A stretch of 64,000 bases of DNA from Isochrysis galbana (taxonomy: Eukaryota; Haptophyta; Isochrysidales; Isochrysidaceae). The translations under genes were made by a program, and so were the position numbers. Below are positions 9,049 to 19,407 of this stretch, one piece after another. Below the pieces are notes generated by a model. It was given only the letters and a program-made list of their open reading frames with translations. It had not been told where the DNA came from and did no database searches. The stretch is taken from positions 1,556,213-1,620,212 of the forward strand of contig CM030940.1 of assembly GCA_018136815.1 (NCBI GenBank), given 5' to 3'. Numbering within the stretch: the first letter of the stretch is position 1; each line of letters starts with the position of its first letter.

Positions 9049-10531
9049 ATGGCGTCGAGCAGCAGCCGGTCGCCCGCGGCGGCCGGCTCTCCTCTTGGCA
9101 CTCCGCCGTCGCTCTCGAGGCAGAGTTCCAGGGCACTACGGGTAGGGGCTGAGCTCTCGCCGCAGGTACATCCCAACCCTCTCTTGCTCGCTCTGGCTCT
9201 TCGAGCCCCTTCCGCCCATCTTTCTCTTCCCCTCCCTTCCCCTCTCTTGCCCTCCCTCCCCTCCCTCCGCCGCCTCCGCTTCCTCCCCTCCCTCCGCTCT
9301 CATCCGCCTCGCGTCCCTCTGCTCCCCTTGGCTCGCAGGAGTACATGGAGAAGCATGACCTGCTGCTGTACTTGCAGGACGTCACCTCACTGCTGCTGCA
9401 GGCGCGCCCCCTGCTCGAAGCGGGCTGCTGCGGCTCACGTCGATTGCTAGTGAGATGGGACGCCCAATCAATCTCACGTGCCCATCTAAGTGACGTCCCG
9501 GATGTGTGTGTGGACCCGATCGGCGTAGGTGCGGACGGAGCGCCCTATTGAGTTCATCGCGGACTACTTCTCGTCCATCATGGCAGGAGCACATGTTATC
9601 ATGCGCGACTTTCAATACGTCAACGCCAGTGAAAGGAATCGTTGGGCATTCGTGCGTTTGAGCCTCGAGTCGTTTGCCGAATTCCTGTCGGATAGCCCCA
9701 TCACCTCTATTGAGCTCGCCAACCTCTTGAGAATGCTGTGTCCCGATTTCCCGCTAGAGCTGGTGGAGAACACCGCCTTGCTTTGCGGTGAGAGCGATGA
9801 ACATCCATTTCACACATTCCTCGATGCGACGCTGATGCGATTCTACTACGCTGAGTTCTTTGTGAGTAGACGGCGCCTCTGCTGCGGGCTCTCGAGCGTG
9901 CCTTGGTTCCTAGATGCAAGCGCAACAAATCAAGAGCCATCAGTCCCCTGACGCTCCCATGACGCATTGTCTACAGGACCGCACTGCAGAAGTCTTCTCT
10001 ACTTGCGATACGCGCTCGACAGGTTCGGTCAATCGCAACGTTCTTCTCCTCACGCTTCGCCAGATGGCTCGGCGAACAACTTGTACTTGTCCACCAAAGT
10101 ATATTTTTGACCAAGTTTTCGATGACGTGAGCAAGTTGGGCTCATTTGAGGGTATTGGGCAGCCTTCTGACGTCCAGCTTCTCGAGATGCAATCAGCATT
10201 GCTCCGTGCGCCAGCTATGTGCGTACACGATTCCACAAGACCCTCTCTTCACAAGACGCAAGCCTTGGTTATTCGGCCGGGTTTCTTCTAATAGTCCCTC
10301 GCAACCTCTTTCAGGTATGAAAAACTCAACAGCATTGGTGACCCGATGGCTGGTAGCCTGATTTCCACACCGATCCGCTACAAGCCACCTGCTGGCGGTG
10401 CAGCCAACCTGAAAGCTGATCAGCGTGAGGCGCACACATCTCCCGGAACACCGACGGGAAAGGGAGCACGCAAACCCACGCCGGTCAAGCAGATGGCGAC
10501 GATGAGAAAGCTTTCTGTGACAAAGCGCTGA
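9049..10531 (+). CDS. CSTPP1: CSTPP1 (C11orf49)-like regulator of tubulin polyglutamylase complex
   Basis: Five exons: 9049-9165, 9339-9401, 9529-9861, 9977-10218 and 10315-10531, giving 323 residues. The product matches the animal centriolar-satellite protein CSTPP1 throughout. It has an N-terminal EYMEKHD...YLQDVTSLLL helix pair, IEFIADYF, LCPDFPLEL, FYYAEFF, and a late CPPKYIF segment. The family regulates the tubulin polyglutamylase complex at centriolar satellites and so affects ciliary microtubules. Exon 2 is best ended at a GC donor (CAG|GCGCGC), because this gives the family spacing LLLQ-VRTERPIEF; a GTGAGA donor at 9450 would insert 16 residues. The other donors are GTACAT, GTGAGT and GTGCGT. 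The gene symbol is by recognisable homology, not orthology testing. Confidence 0.82.
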
Positions 10532-11105
10532 TCGGGCTTTGACAGCCCTTGGTGAGATTTTGTTTTTTTGGAGGACCGCGATTATGTAGCCACAGAATCA
10601 GAGTATCTTCCCTCACATTTGTCTTGCTGTCTTGTCCATTCTGAAGTTTCAGTTTTTGATTGCACTTTGCTTATGGGGACGACACGGCACGTGCACGGAG
10701 AGCAAGCGACAAGCGAGCACACACGGCCACGCACCGCATTGCGGAAGACGAGATCCAGTTGAGTTATTCATCGTCGAATCCCATTGTGTCGTTCTGCTAT
10801 TAGGGCTTGGGTGGCTGGGCAGTATCTGAGTTGCCATAGCCGTATGAGATCGGAATGGGTCAGAGAAGCTAGAGGAGCCCTCTGGGCGTTGCATCCCGCC
10901 TCACCTCATCCTCGGTGAAGCGTGCGGCAGCCGGCCTATAATGAGCACAATCGCACGAGCAACATATCAAAATAAAACTAAGCTCAAGCGCAGAGTGGCC
11001 ATCGCGATAGCTTGCAATCATAGGTACCTGACGCCAATTTCTGCCATATCAGCTGCCTTCCGTCCACGATCCAAGAAGGCTTACAGAGGGCCTTTCGCTG
11101 CTACC
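10532..11105. other. Intergenic after CSTPP1
   Basis: It probably includes the CSTPP1 3' UTR. I see no gene or named repeat. Confidence 0.4.
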
Positions 11106-11325
11106 AAAAAAAAAAGATCTGGATCTGAAGATTCAAGGCTACACACCTATCGCTAATCAGGTACATTCTACCCTCACCCGTCATCGCCCTTCTCTCCCGT
11201 CGCCCCGTATCCTCGCCTTCCCCCCCTCTTTCCTTTTTGTTTGGTGTCGGGGGTGCGGCCCTGGTACACTACCACGGGCCCGGTTTCGGATGCGTGTTTC
11301 AGGAAGGCCTTTTTAACCCCTGACA
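11106..11325 (-). mobile_element. LINE 3' UTR tail, 5'-truncated
   Basis: On the minus strand the sequence carries the family's 3' UTR (the GCCCGTGGTAGTGTACC and GGCCGCACCCCCGACACC blocks) and ends GGTGTGTAGCC...GAATCTTCAGATCCAGATC then ten T. The same block ends the copies at 18801, 19191, 45462 and 49270. Only the 3' UTR is present. Confidence 0.7.
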
Positions 11326-11795
11326 GAAAGATGCCATCTATTGTTGCAAGCTTTGCTGATGCAAACCATCTCAATCTTGATGGCAAGCTTTGCTGATGTG
11401 GCCAACAATCTATGACCAAGCCTTTCGGGCGCGCAGCGCCCGAGCGCTACTATAGGCGCGCGGCGCGAGCAGCACATACGGACGGCGGTATAGCTCGCCG
11501 GCGTCGCCGGCCGACCGTTGCTATCTCTCATTGATAAATGTATAAAGTGTTGAATACTTACACACAACAAGACGTGCTGCAATTAGCCCACTCCCTTATC
11601 CCTTGCCACATATCCCCGAGCCTGGTGTGCCCTGTACTCATTGCCGCCTCGACAGCGGTGGCGTGCGCGGAGGCAGGCAACAAAATGGCTGTCGCTGTTG
11701 GGGGAGTGGTCATTCATTGCTTTCTTAATGCTGCTCAAAATCCGACAAGAGAAACAAAAATGCAACATCAGCGCGGCAGGTAACGCTAAAAAAAA
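11326..11795. other. Short non-coding interval before the satellite
   Basis: It contains two copies of AAGCTTTGCTGATG (about 11348 and 11385) and a GGGCGCGCAGCGCCC palindrome near 11429. Nothing else is recognised. Confidence 0.4.
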
Positions 11796-13492
11796 GGGTA
11801 CTGGCGTGTATCTCGGCACGCGGACGTTAGCGTTGAATCCGGGGGCGTGGCCGATTTCGACGCGGTGCGCGCGAACAGCTTCGGCGATTGGCGTAGCTGC
11901 AAGGGTCTCATCTGTCGATATGGTGCCTGGTGGGTCATACCATACAACTGGATCAACCCCAAACAGCCGTGTCATTTGTCGATATGGTGCCTGGTGGGCC
12001 ATACCATACGACTGGATCAACACCAAACAGCCGGCAGCGCGCTCGGTGACCGCTCAAAGCTGGGTACTCGCGCGTATCTCGGCACCGGCGGACGTGAGCG
12101 TTGAGTCCGGGGGCGTGGCCGATTTCGACGCGGTGCGCGCGGACAGTTTGGGCGATTGGCGTGGCTGCAAGGGTGTCATCTGTCGATATGGTGCTTGGTG
12201 GGTCATACCATACAACTGGATCAACCGCAAACATCCGGCGGCGCGCTCGATGACGGCTCAAAGTTGGGTACTAGTGCGTATCACGGCACCGGCGGACGTT
12301 CGCGTTGAATCCGGGGGCGTGGCCGATTTCGACGCGGTGCGCGCGGACAGTTTGGGCGATTGGCGTGGCTGCAAGGGTGTCATCTGTCGATATGGTGCCT
12401 GGTGGGTCATACCATACAACTGGATCAACCCCAAACAGCCGGCAGCGCGCTCGGTGACCGCTCAAAGCTGGGTACTAGCGCGTATCTCGGCACCGGCGGA
12501 CGCTAGCGTTGAATCCGGGGGCGTGGCCGATTTCGACGCGGTGCGCGCGGACAGTTTGGGCGATTGGCGTGGCTGCAAGGGTGTCATCTGTCGATATGGT
12601 GCCTGGTGGGTCATACCATACAACTGGATCAACCGCAAACATCCGGCGGCGCGCTCGATGACGGCTCAAAGTTGGGTACTAGTGCGTATCACGGCACCGG
12701 CGGACGTTCGCGTTGAATCCGGGGGCGTGGCTGATTTCGACGCGGTGCGCGCGGACAGTTTGGGCGATTGGCGTGGCTGCAAGGGTGTCATCTGTCGATG
12801 ATATGGTGCTTGGTGGGTCATACCATACAACTGGATCAACCGCAAACATCCGGCGGCGCGCTCGATGACGGCTCAAAGTTGGGTACTAGTGCGTATCACG
12901 GCACCGGCGGACGTTCGCGTTGAATCCGGGGGCGTGGCCGATTTCGACGCGGTGCGCGCGGACAGTTTGGGCGATTGGCGTGGCTGCAAGGGTGTCATCT
13001 GTCGATATGGTGCTTGGTGGGTCATACCATACAACTGGATCAACCGCAAACATCCGGCGGCGCGCTCGATGACGGCTCAAAGCTGGGTACTCGCGCGTAT
13101 CTCGGCACCGGCGGACGTGAGCGTTGAGTCCGGGGGCGTGGCCGATTTCGACGCGGTGCGCGCGGACAGTTTGGGCGATTGGCGTGGCTGCAAGGGTGTC
13201 ATCTGTCGATATGGTGCTTGGTGGGTCATACCATACAACTGGATCAACCGCAAACATCCGGCGGCGCGCTCGATGACGGCTCAAAGTTGGGTACTAGTGC
13301 GTATCACGGCACCGGGACGCTAGCGTTGAATCCGGGGGCGTGGCCGATTTCGACGCGGTGCGCGCGGACAGTTTGGGCGATTGGCGTAGCTGCAAGGGTG
13401 TCATCTGTCAATATGGTGCTTGGTGGGTTATACAATACAACAGGATTTACCCCAAAGTGCCGGCAGCCCGTTCAGTCTTGGTGCAAAGTCGG
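11796..13492. repeat. 204-bp satellite array, eight units
   Basis: The block containing CCGGGGGCGTGGC(C/T)GATTTCGACG recurs near 11837, 12103, 12308, 12512, 12716, 12923, 13127 and 13330. Spacing is 204 bp except for one 207-bp step caused by three inserted bases near 12799. A partial ~63-bp duplication lies in the first unit. Units fall into two subtypes: AACCGCAAACATCCGGCGG with GTATCACGG, and AACCCCAAACAGCCGGCAG with GTATCTCGG. These partly alternate, suggesting a ~408-bp higher-order unit. Because 204 is divisible by three, frames stay open for hundreds of codons on both strands, but I regard the array as non-coding. Confidence 0.9.
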
Positions 13493-14701
13493 GCCTTCTC
13501 GCCTTGCGGCAGTTGTAGCGTTTTGTGAGCGGTTGTCGTTATGAAACTCATGTACCCATTGGAGTCAATTGAAATGCGTGTTGATGATCATAAAATGTGT
13601 AGAGACGCAAATGTTGCGGACTGTGTTCGCTGGCAGCGTTCATGGCTCCGTCACTAGTTGTGATTCCCTTGCATGAAGGGCATCAGTAAAAATATACCGG
13701 AGGGGGGCCCTGATACTTTTCTACATGTGGTCTTCGGAGGCCTGAAATTGGCCATTTTTCGAAAATTTCGCCGGAGGAGCCCCCATTTTTTTTGCTCATC
13801 TCTCATACCAGAACCTATTGGGAGCTTATTTAGGCCTCCGTTTGCTCGTTACCGATGTTGCTCTCCGCACCCCCCTAGTGAGTGACCGGGCTATATAGTA
13901 TACCGTCCACACGGGGGTAGTTGCCAAAAAACAACCAAACCTGTGGTTGCACTTACTTACCATCTAAGACCTGCACTTTTGTACTATAAGGTGGGGGTCC
14001 TGCAAGTAGAACTTATAGCGTCCACCATAGGGGTAGTTGCCGAAAAAACAACCAAACTTGAGGTTGCACCCTCTCAGCATCGGACTTTAGGATTGCGCGT
14101 CGGGGCCAGAAGCGGGAGCAAAAATATCCCCCGTCCCGCAAGCAAAAAAAATAGCTCGCCGATGCACCGAAGTCATTTCAGCGCAAACTAGTTACTGGTT
14201 ACGTAGCTACAAGGCAGAGTCCCAAGCCCACGTGAACGTGAGAGCCGAGAACATTATAAGGTTTTTAAACCCAACCCCCCACACCTCTACTAAGTCGGTT
14301 CGATGAGCGGCGATGCCGCCCGGGGCGTCACCCACCGGTTGGGTGGGTAAAATGCAAGATTCAAGCAGTCCGCCGGGTCATCCGCCCTGAATCAAGATCA
14401 CGGTAATGGTATTATAACGACGTGCACGAAACATCTCAGAAATGGACCCCATCTCAGAAATCCCTTGGCAATCCTGGATTTTGGGTCGGCGTTGTCGACA
14501 TGTATCCTATAGATGAGTGATCGATGCCTCGCTTGGGCGATCCGGATGCCGGATGCACGGAATCCATCCTAGTCTCCTATGGGTGTGGTAGATGATTGAT
14601 CTCAGGCATGATTGAGCGTATCACATATACTGCCTAACTTCTCCTTCTACGCCCGCAAGATGAAAAACTTAAACGCTTCCTTCCACGGCGAGTTACGCAC
14701 A
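13493..14701. other. Intergenic with two short direct repeats
   Basis: A block of about 50 bp (GTCCAC...GGGGTAGTTGCC...AAAAAACAACCAAAC, then GGTTGCAC) occurs at about 13907 and again at about 14019. No gene is supported. Confidence 0.5.
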
Positions 14702-16935
14702 TCAACGCCTCCGCGAAAGCGGCTCACTCGATAGTTTGGTCAACGAGCTGAGAAGTGTTGCGGGCCCCTCGCGCGGAATGAAGGCCTCTTGTCTCGCGCG
14801 AAGGTCGGCGTCCATCGTGCGGCCTATGGATGCATTCGCGCAGTTGCAAGAGCTCCCATTTTTACTCACGCCCACTGCGCGGGGCGGCGACTGTGTCCTT
14901 GAAGATGAACACACCACGTGCCCTGGGGCAAGATGGCCATTCCGCGACGCATCCACGGACCCGCTCACGCCGCCCGGAATGTATGCCGTCGCCGCAGTAT
15001 NNNNNNNNNNNNNNNNNNNNNNNNNNNNNNNNNNNNNNNNNNNNNNNNNNNNNNNNNNNNNNNNNNNNNNNNNNNNNNNNNNNNNNNNNNNNNNNNNNNN
15101 GAGTTGTGGGAGAAGGGCTGTGGTTACATGACCCCGGCACCACAGATTCCGCAGGCTGAGCAGTATAACCTACCGGGGCCACGACTGCAACTTCTGGTAC
15201 GGAAGGAAGTGCATTCATCGTGTTAGCTGAATCGAGGGCCCAAGGCGCTCCACCCAATGGCGCAGCGTTAGTCCAGCTTGCAGTTCCCTCTTGACACATC
15301 TCTGTAGCAGGCGCTACGATGTACTGGCCCGCCGCTGCAGCAGAAAGCAAAGCACCCGAGGCCGGCGCCGCAGGCTTTCCTATAGATGGCATTGCCGAGA
15401 CGTCCGGATACACGAGCCGCTGAGGGACAGGAGGAGTCTCCGGCGGCGCGATGAGCTGCACCAATTGTGCACTTCCCCCTCCACCTGAAAGCTGACGCAA
15501 AATTTCCTGAGAATGTGGGACATACGAGTATGAGTAAGATTCAGCTGAAGCCAATGACATGCAATGATAGGTGTTTCTCCGGCAGGGTAAGATACTGCAC
15601 CTGCTTGCTGGCTATGGCCATCTTAAGCATTTCAGTTAAGTCGGACCGCAAGCCCTGCGCTGGAGCACAACGGTCGGGTGACCCTCTCCAGTCCCAATTC
15701 GTCTCGCTGCGCGACAGGGGTGCCGAACAGCATGTTCCCGTGCCCCTTGCGGACTGCATCTCTGGAGAGACCGTCCTTGGGCGAATTGCTGTAGGCGCCC
15801 CGCCAGCAGAGCTCGAGGGGCCGAAAATCATGGAGGCAGCCGCCGGCGAGCGCCTCAGCTGAGCGTCTAGAGGAGGCTTTCGCGTGGGGGTGCGGCGAGT
15901 GCTTTGCGTTAGTCCCGTCCCAGCGCCGCGCTGTCCGCTTCCTGCCGACTGCCCGCTGCTTTTGGTCGCTTGCTTCTGCGTGCCCGATTGCCGGACCAAG
16001 ATTGGGGTTGATGCTGAACCTTGGCTCGATCGATTGCGGGCATAAAGCGACGACAGGTCCCTGAGGCCGCCGTAGGATGTTCCCGTGGATCGAGCCAGCT
16101 CTGTGCGGGACGCCACGCTTGGGATGTTGCCACCGTTGGCATCGCCATACAAGCCGCCCGAAGCGCCGCCGGCACTAGTCTGAGCTCCCAACGACGGCGC
16201 AGCTACCCCGCTTGAGACCGCTGATTGTCTCGTGACGCACGAGCGCGGAGTCTTTTGGCCGTCGAGTACAAGCAACCCTGGCAATGTGGCAACGACCGCA
16301 GCACGAAATGAGTCGAGCCGCGTCACTGGATTTCCTGATAGCGATAGCGTTCGCAGTCTTGAGTTGAGAGCAAGTAGCCGCACCTCCTCCACCTGCGATA
16401 TGTAGTTGTGGCGCAAGTCGAGTAACTCGAGGAATTTGAGTGGAGCGAGGCCGTCGAGTGTGTCGATGCGGTTTCCGGCGACGAGGAGCACCTGCAGTTG
16501 AGCCAAGTTGGCGAGTGGCGTAAGCGAGGTCACCAGGTTGTACCCCAGGTTGAGCTCGACGAGCGAAGTGAGCGTTCCGAGTGGGCCGGCGTCCTCAAGC
16601 CTATTGTAGCCCAGGTTGAGGTGGAGGAGGGTGTTTGCAAGGCCTGGTGGGGCGGCGACGATGTTGTTGTGGGCCAGGTCGAGTGAAATGAGCGAGATGA
16701 AGGCGACCACCCCGTCCACCTCCTCGAGCTCGTTCTCAGCGAGGTCGAGGTGGCTAACTTCGAGTGGAGTGACGCCTGGCTCGTGCTCACCACCCGCTGT
16801 GCGGAGGGCCTCGCCCACGTCTTCGAGCGAGCGGAGCTCGCACGCGCGGAAGGAGACGGACAGGCCGTGATCCTGCCAGCGCGGCCCTATCGGCCCACGC
16901 CCGCCACTGCTCTCCCCCTTCGCCCCGCCAGACAT
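14702..16935 (-). CDS. SDS22-like leucine-rich-repeat protein, C-terminus crosses an assembly gap
   Basis: The ATG at 16935 opens a frame with about six leucine-rich repeats of SDS22 type (LDLAENELEEV, LDLAHNNI, LNLGYNRLEDAGPL, LNLGYNLVTSLTPL, LLVAGNRIDTLDGL, LDLRHNYISQV). A capping segment (LRTLSLSGNPVTRLDSF) and a long Ser/Gly/Thr-rich low-complexity tail follow. Such proteins are scaffolds, often ciliary or phosphatase-regulating, but the specific role is unknown. A canonical intron at 15495-15600 (GTGCAG...GCGTCAG) joins ...IASKQ to LSGGGG in frame; a second acceptor at about 15550 is possible. The second exon runs into the N gap at 15001-15100. Beyond it a compatible Ala/Gly/Pro-rich frame ends at 14702, though the frame across the gap depends on its true size. 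Confidence 0.7.
15001..15100. other. Assembly gap (100 N)
   Basis: Exactly 100 N, a conventional placeholder for unknown length, inside the leucine-rich-repeat gene. Confidence 1.
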
Positions 16936-17503
16936 CCCCTCTCCACTTGGGCAGAGAAGCGGATGGCAAGAGAGCCGAGCCTAAGAGGCCAAGGGAGGGA
17001 AGAGAACGAGCACCGAGCCGAGCAGACGGAGGCAGGGAGGAGACCAGGGGGGGGAGGCAGACAGGTGGCGGGAGGCCGATGAAGGGGACAGGAAGAGAGA
17101 GGGAGAGGAAGGAGGAGAGAAAGAGATAGAGAAGGGCAAGGGGGCGGGAGGGGAGAGAGGCAAGCGACGCGCGACGGCCGCTGCAGCCGGTAGAACGCGA
17201 GGAAAGAGGAGAGACATATATACTGGTAGAATTATAGTACTCCCACTGCTATCTACTATGTAGAGTAGTGGTAGAGTAGAGAGTCGGAAGGAAGAGCTAG
17301 GGCGGTCCAACAGTGGCTTTTTAACCAATAGTAAGGGTTGGGCTGATTTTTTGACCGTGGCGCGATGCTCAATAAAAACCTCCAGTGGGGGCCACCTGCC
17401 GCCACGAAAATCTTACCCAGGAAATGGAAATGGTACGATTTGCGATTTGCCCCCCCTCCCTCGGCCCCCCCCTCCTCCCCCCTCCCCCTCCGTCACGCGC
17501 TCA
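16936..17503. other. Upstream region of the leucine-rich-repeat gene
   Basis: Purine-rich flank, then a TA-rich patch at 17217-17282 (TATACTGGTAG, ACTATGTAGAGTAG, TAGAGTAGAGAG) that contrasts with the GC-rich surroundings and may be the promoter. Confidence 0.35.
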
Positions 17504-17742
17504 CGCTCTACCCTAGATGTGAAACACGAAACACGGAAGGGGGGGGGCTCCAAACACAAACACAGCAAATACAGCCTGTTTTTGGCTTTTCTAGAAACAC
17601 GGGAACCTTGCAAACACGGCATGTTGCTAGGGAGGGCGTTTGAATCATGGTGAAAACGGGTTGTTTTTGGCCTCCTCTGTACAAACACGGTAAACCCGTG
17701 TTTGTGTTTACTGTTTACTGTTTACCATGTAGGCGCTCTACC
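17504..17742. mobile_element. Small TIR element with 9-bp target-site duplication
   Basis: The element at 17513-17733 (221 bp) is bounded by direct repeats CGCTCTACC at 17504-17512 and 17734-17742. Its ends, CTAGATGTGAAAC and GTTTACCATGTAGG, are imperfect terminal inverted repeats. The interior is rich in AAACACGG/CCGTGTTT inverted motifs and has no gene. A 9-bp duplication is typical of Mutator-like transposons, so this may be a MULE-derived MITE. It shares end sequence with the element at 51591-51783. Confidence 0.65.
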
Positions 17743-17970
17743 CGTGAAGAATTTGCGGTCGCGCGTCGCGCCCGCGGCCCGCGGGGGACGAACCCTACAC
17801 CCTACCAACCTAGATGTGCCTGAGCTTCACCGTGTAGCCGCACGGCGAAGGACCTCAAGATAAGAGTTGTGGAAATCGTGTCATCTACATCTAGCTAGCA
17901 TCTAGGATGAATGAGAATGATAAATGCGACAGGGGGAAGGGAAAGAGGAAAGAGGCGGAGAGAAGGGAAG

Positions 17971-18036
17971 TAATAATAATATATGTATCTGAGCGTTAGT
18001 ACCACTACTGCCACTAGCCCGGTACTATCACGACGG
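17971..18036 (-). repeat. Dispersed retroposon 3'-tail motif with (ATT)n end
   Basis: On the minus strand it reads TAGTACCGGGCTAGTGGCAG then TAGTGGTACTAACGCTCAGATAC and ends in ATTATTATTA. This is the 3' end of the retroposon family seen complete at 5519 and 39279. Confidence 0.6.
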
Positions 18037-18327
18037 CGCTAGAGGAAAGGAGGGAACCGGCGAACGCGGGAGACTCTCGGACCCTCTCTGGCCAAGGGAA
18101 CAAGGGAACGCCGCGAAGACATGAGAGAACGGAAGGAAGGGATCCGGCTGCGAGTCGTACGCGCGGGAACTCGGGCGGGAGGAGAGGGGAGGAGCGGGGT
18201 GTGGGGGAGACACGCTCTAAAGATAGAGCGCGCGGCGGGAGAGGGGAGGGAGGCAGGACGCGGGAAAGTAGGCACGCTCTAAGTAAGGGTAGGGCGTGCG
18301 GCGTGGTGCGGCTCCCTTTATCCACGA

Positions 18328-18801
18328 CACAACCCAAGAAAAGAATTGATATAGGCGACTTGAGACCCGTATTTCACATAAGCGACAAGGGTGGGCTTAT
18401 ACCCAGCGAGGAGCTAGTGGAGCTAGCCACCAAGCTGAAGATCGCGCACGCTGTCGAAGTGACCAAGGAGCGAAGCAACTGAAACGAATAAACTACAGAT
18501 GCAACGAGCAAGGGAGGGCGCCACTAGAGGCACTGAGATCTAGACGGGACCCAACCACCAAACCGAGGCTGGGAGGACACGACATACGACAGTAAGAGAC
18601 CAAAAGGCCTGCCTGGACCCCACACTCCGAACCAGGCCTCAGGTAGTGCACCGAGGCCGGACCCCGGAAACCAAACAAAGAAAAAGGAATGAAGGGGGGC
18701 AGGGGAAGAGGTGGAGGGAGGGAAGATGAGGGCGATGCAAGTAGCGATGGATAATCCTGTAGCCAGTAGGTGTGTAGCCCTGAATCTTAAGATTTTTTTT
18801 T
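18328..18801 (+). mobile_element. LINE copy, 5'-truncated: ORF2 C-terminus and 3' UTR
   Basis: The frame QPKKRIDIGDLRPVFHIS, followed by a SEELVELATKL segment and a TGA at 18480-18482, aligns with the C-terminal end of the LINE ORF at 45759. The 3' UTR (CAGGCCTGCCTGGACCCC...GGGGGGCAGGGGAAGAGG) follows, then GGTGTGTAGCCCTGAATC and nine T. This is the usual structure of a 5'-truncated LINE insertion. Confidence 0.75.
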
Positions 18802-19098
18802 ACGTCGGGCCACTCACCAGGAAAAAGCACCGAGGGGCGAGGGGGGGGGAGGGTCCTGTTTGCTTGGCGACTGGCGACCAGGGATGGGGGGGAGTCAGCT
18901 CGAGGGCAAGCCCAATCTGGGCGTGGGAGTGCGAATCGCGGCCCGCGCCCACGAGGGGTCTGGGCCAGAATGATGAAACCCCAGCCCCTGCCCTGAGGGC
19001 AGGGGCTGGGGTTGATTGTACGGGCCCACCCCGTGGGGTGTCCGCGATGGAGAGAGGGGGGCGCGAGGCCCCCCTTGACCCCCACTTATAAAAGTAGG
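18802..19098 (-). mobile_element. Rearranged, internally deleted copy of the ~940-bp retroposon
   Basis: On the minus strand, starting at 19098, the sequence matches the retroposon 5' end (AACCTACTTTTATAAGTGGG...) for about 260 bp. It then jumps to a block GGTGCTTTTTCCTGG that lies near position 700 of the full element. The copy is wedged between two LINE 3' tails of opposite orientation. Confidence 0.6.
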
Positions 19099-19191
19099 TT
19101 CGAGAGAAGGGAAGTAAGGGCGGTGTCGGATGGAAGGTAGAGGATACCAGTCTAGCAGTAGGTGTTCGCCCTGAATCTTCAGTTTTTTTTT
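19099..19191 (+). mobile_element. LINE 3' UTR tail fragment
   Basis: The last ~90 bp of the LINE family: GAGAGAAGGGAAGTAAGGGCG, then TAGGTGTTCGCCCTGAATC and TTCAG followed by nine T. It abuts the retroposon fragment exactly at 19098/19099. Confidence 0.6.
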
Positions 19192-19407
19192 CATTTGTTT
19201 TATTCTCAATATGAGCTAATGTAATTAATGCGCAATGCGCGCCCTGCCCGCCGATATGAGTGTGTTCGTGTTTGGTCATTGGACGGTGCGCCATACTAAA
19301 AGGAATCGTGGGGCGAAATCAGATGGACATGGCTCATGGAACCTAGCTAGCGACTCCGATTCCGATTCGCCCGCCAGCGTGAACGCCTCCTTTGCGTAGA
19401 TACCATA

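Noticed and set aside
9402-9449. GT donor at 9450 for CSTPP1 exon 2
   Set aside because: It would insert 16 residues into a conserved spacing; the GC donor fits better, though only transcripts can settle it.
9049-10531. TPGS1, another subunit-like protein of the tubulin polyglutamylase complex
   Set aside because: I first considered it because of the RIIa-like start, but LCPDFPLEL, FYYAEFF and the CPP segment fit CSTPP1 much better.
11641-13544. Long frames of up to 386 codons over the satellite array as a repeat protein
   Set aside because: The same array gives open frames on both strands because the unit is 68 codons long; no Met or domain context and a disrupting three-base insertion argue against a gene.
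15541-15600. LRR protein ending in VQYLTLPEKHLSLHVIGFS
   Set aside because: This tail is read-through into an intron with a good donor and acceptor.
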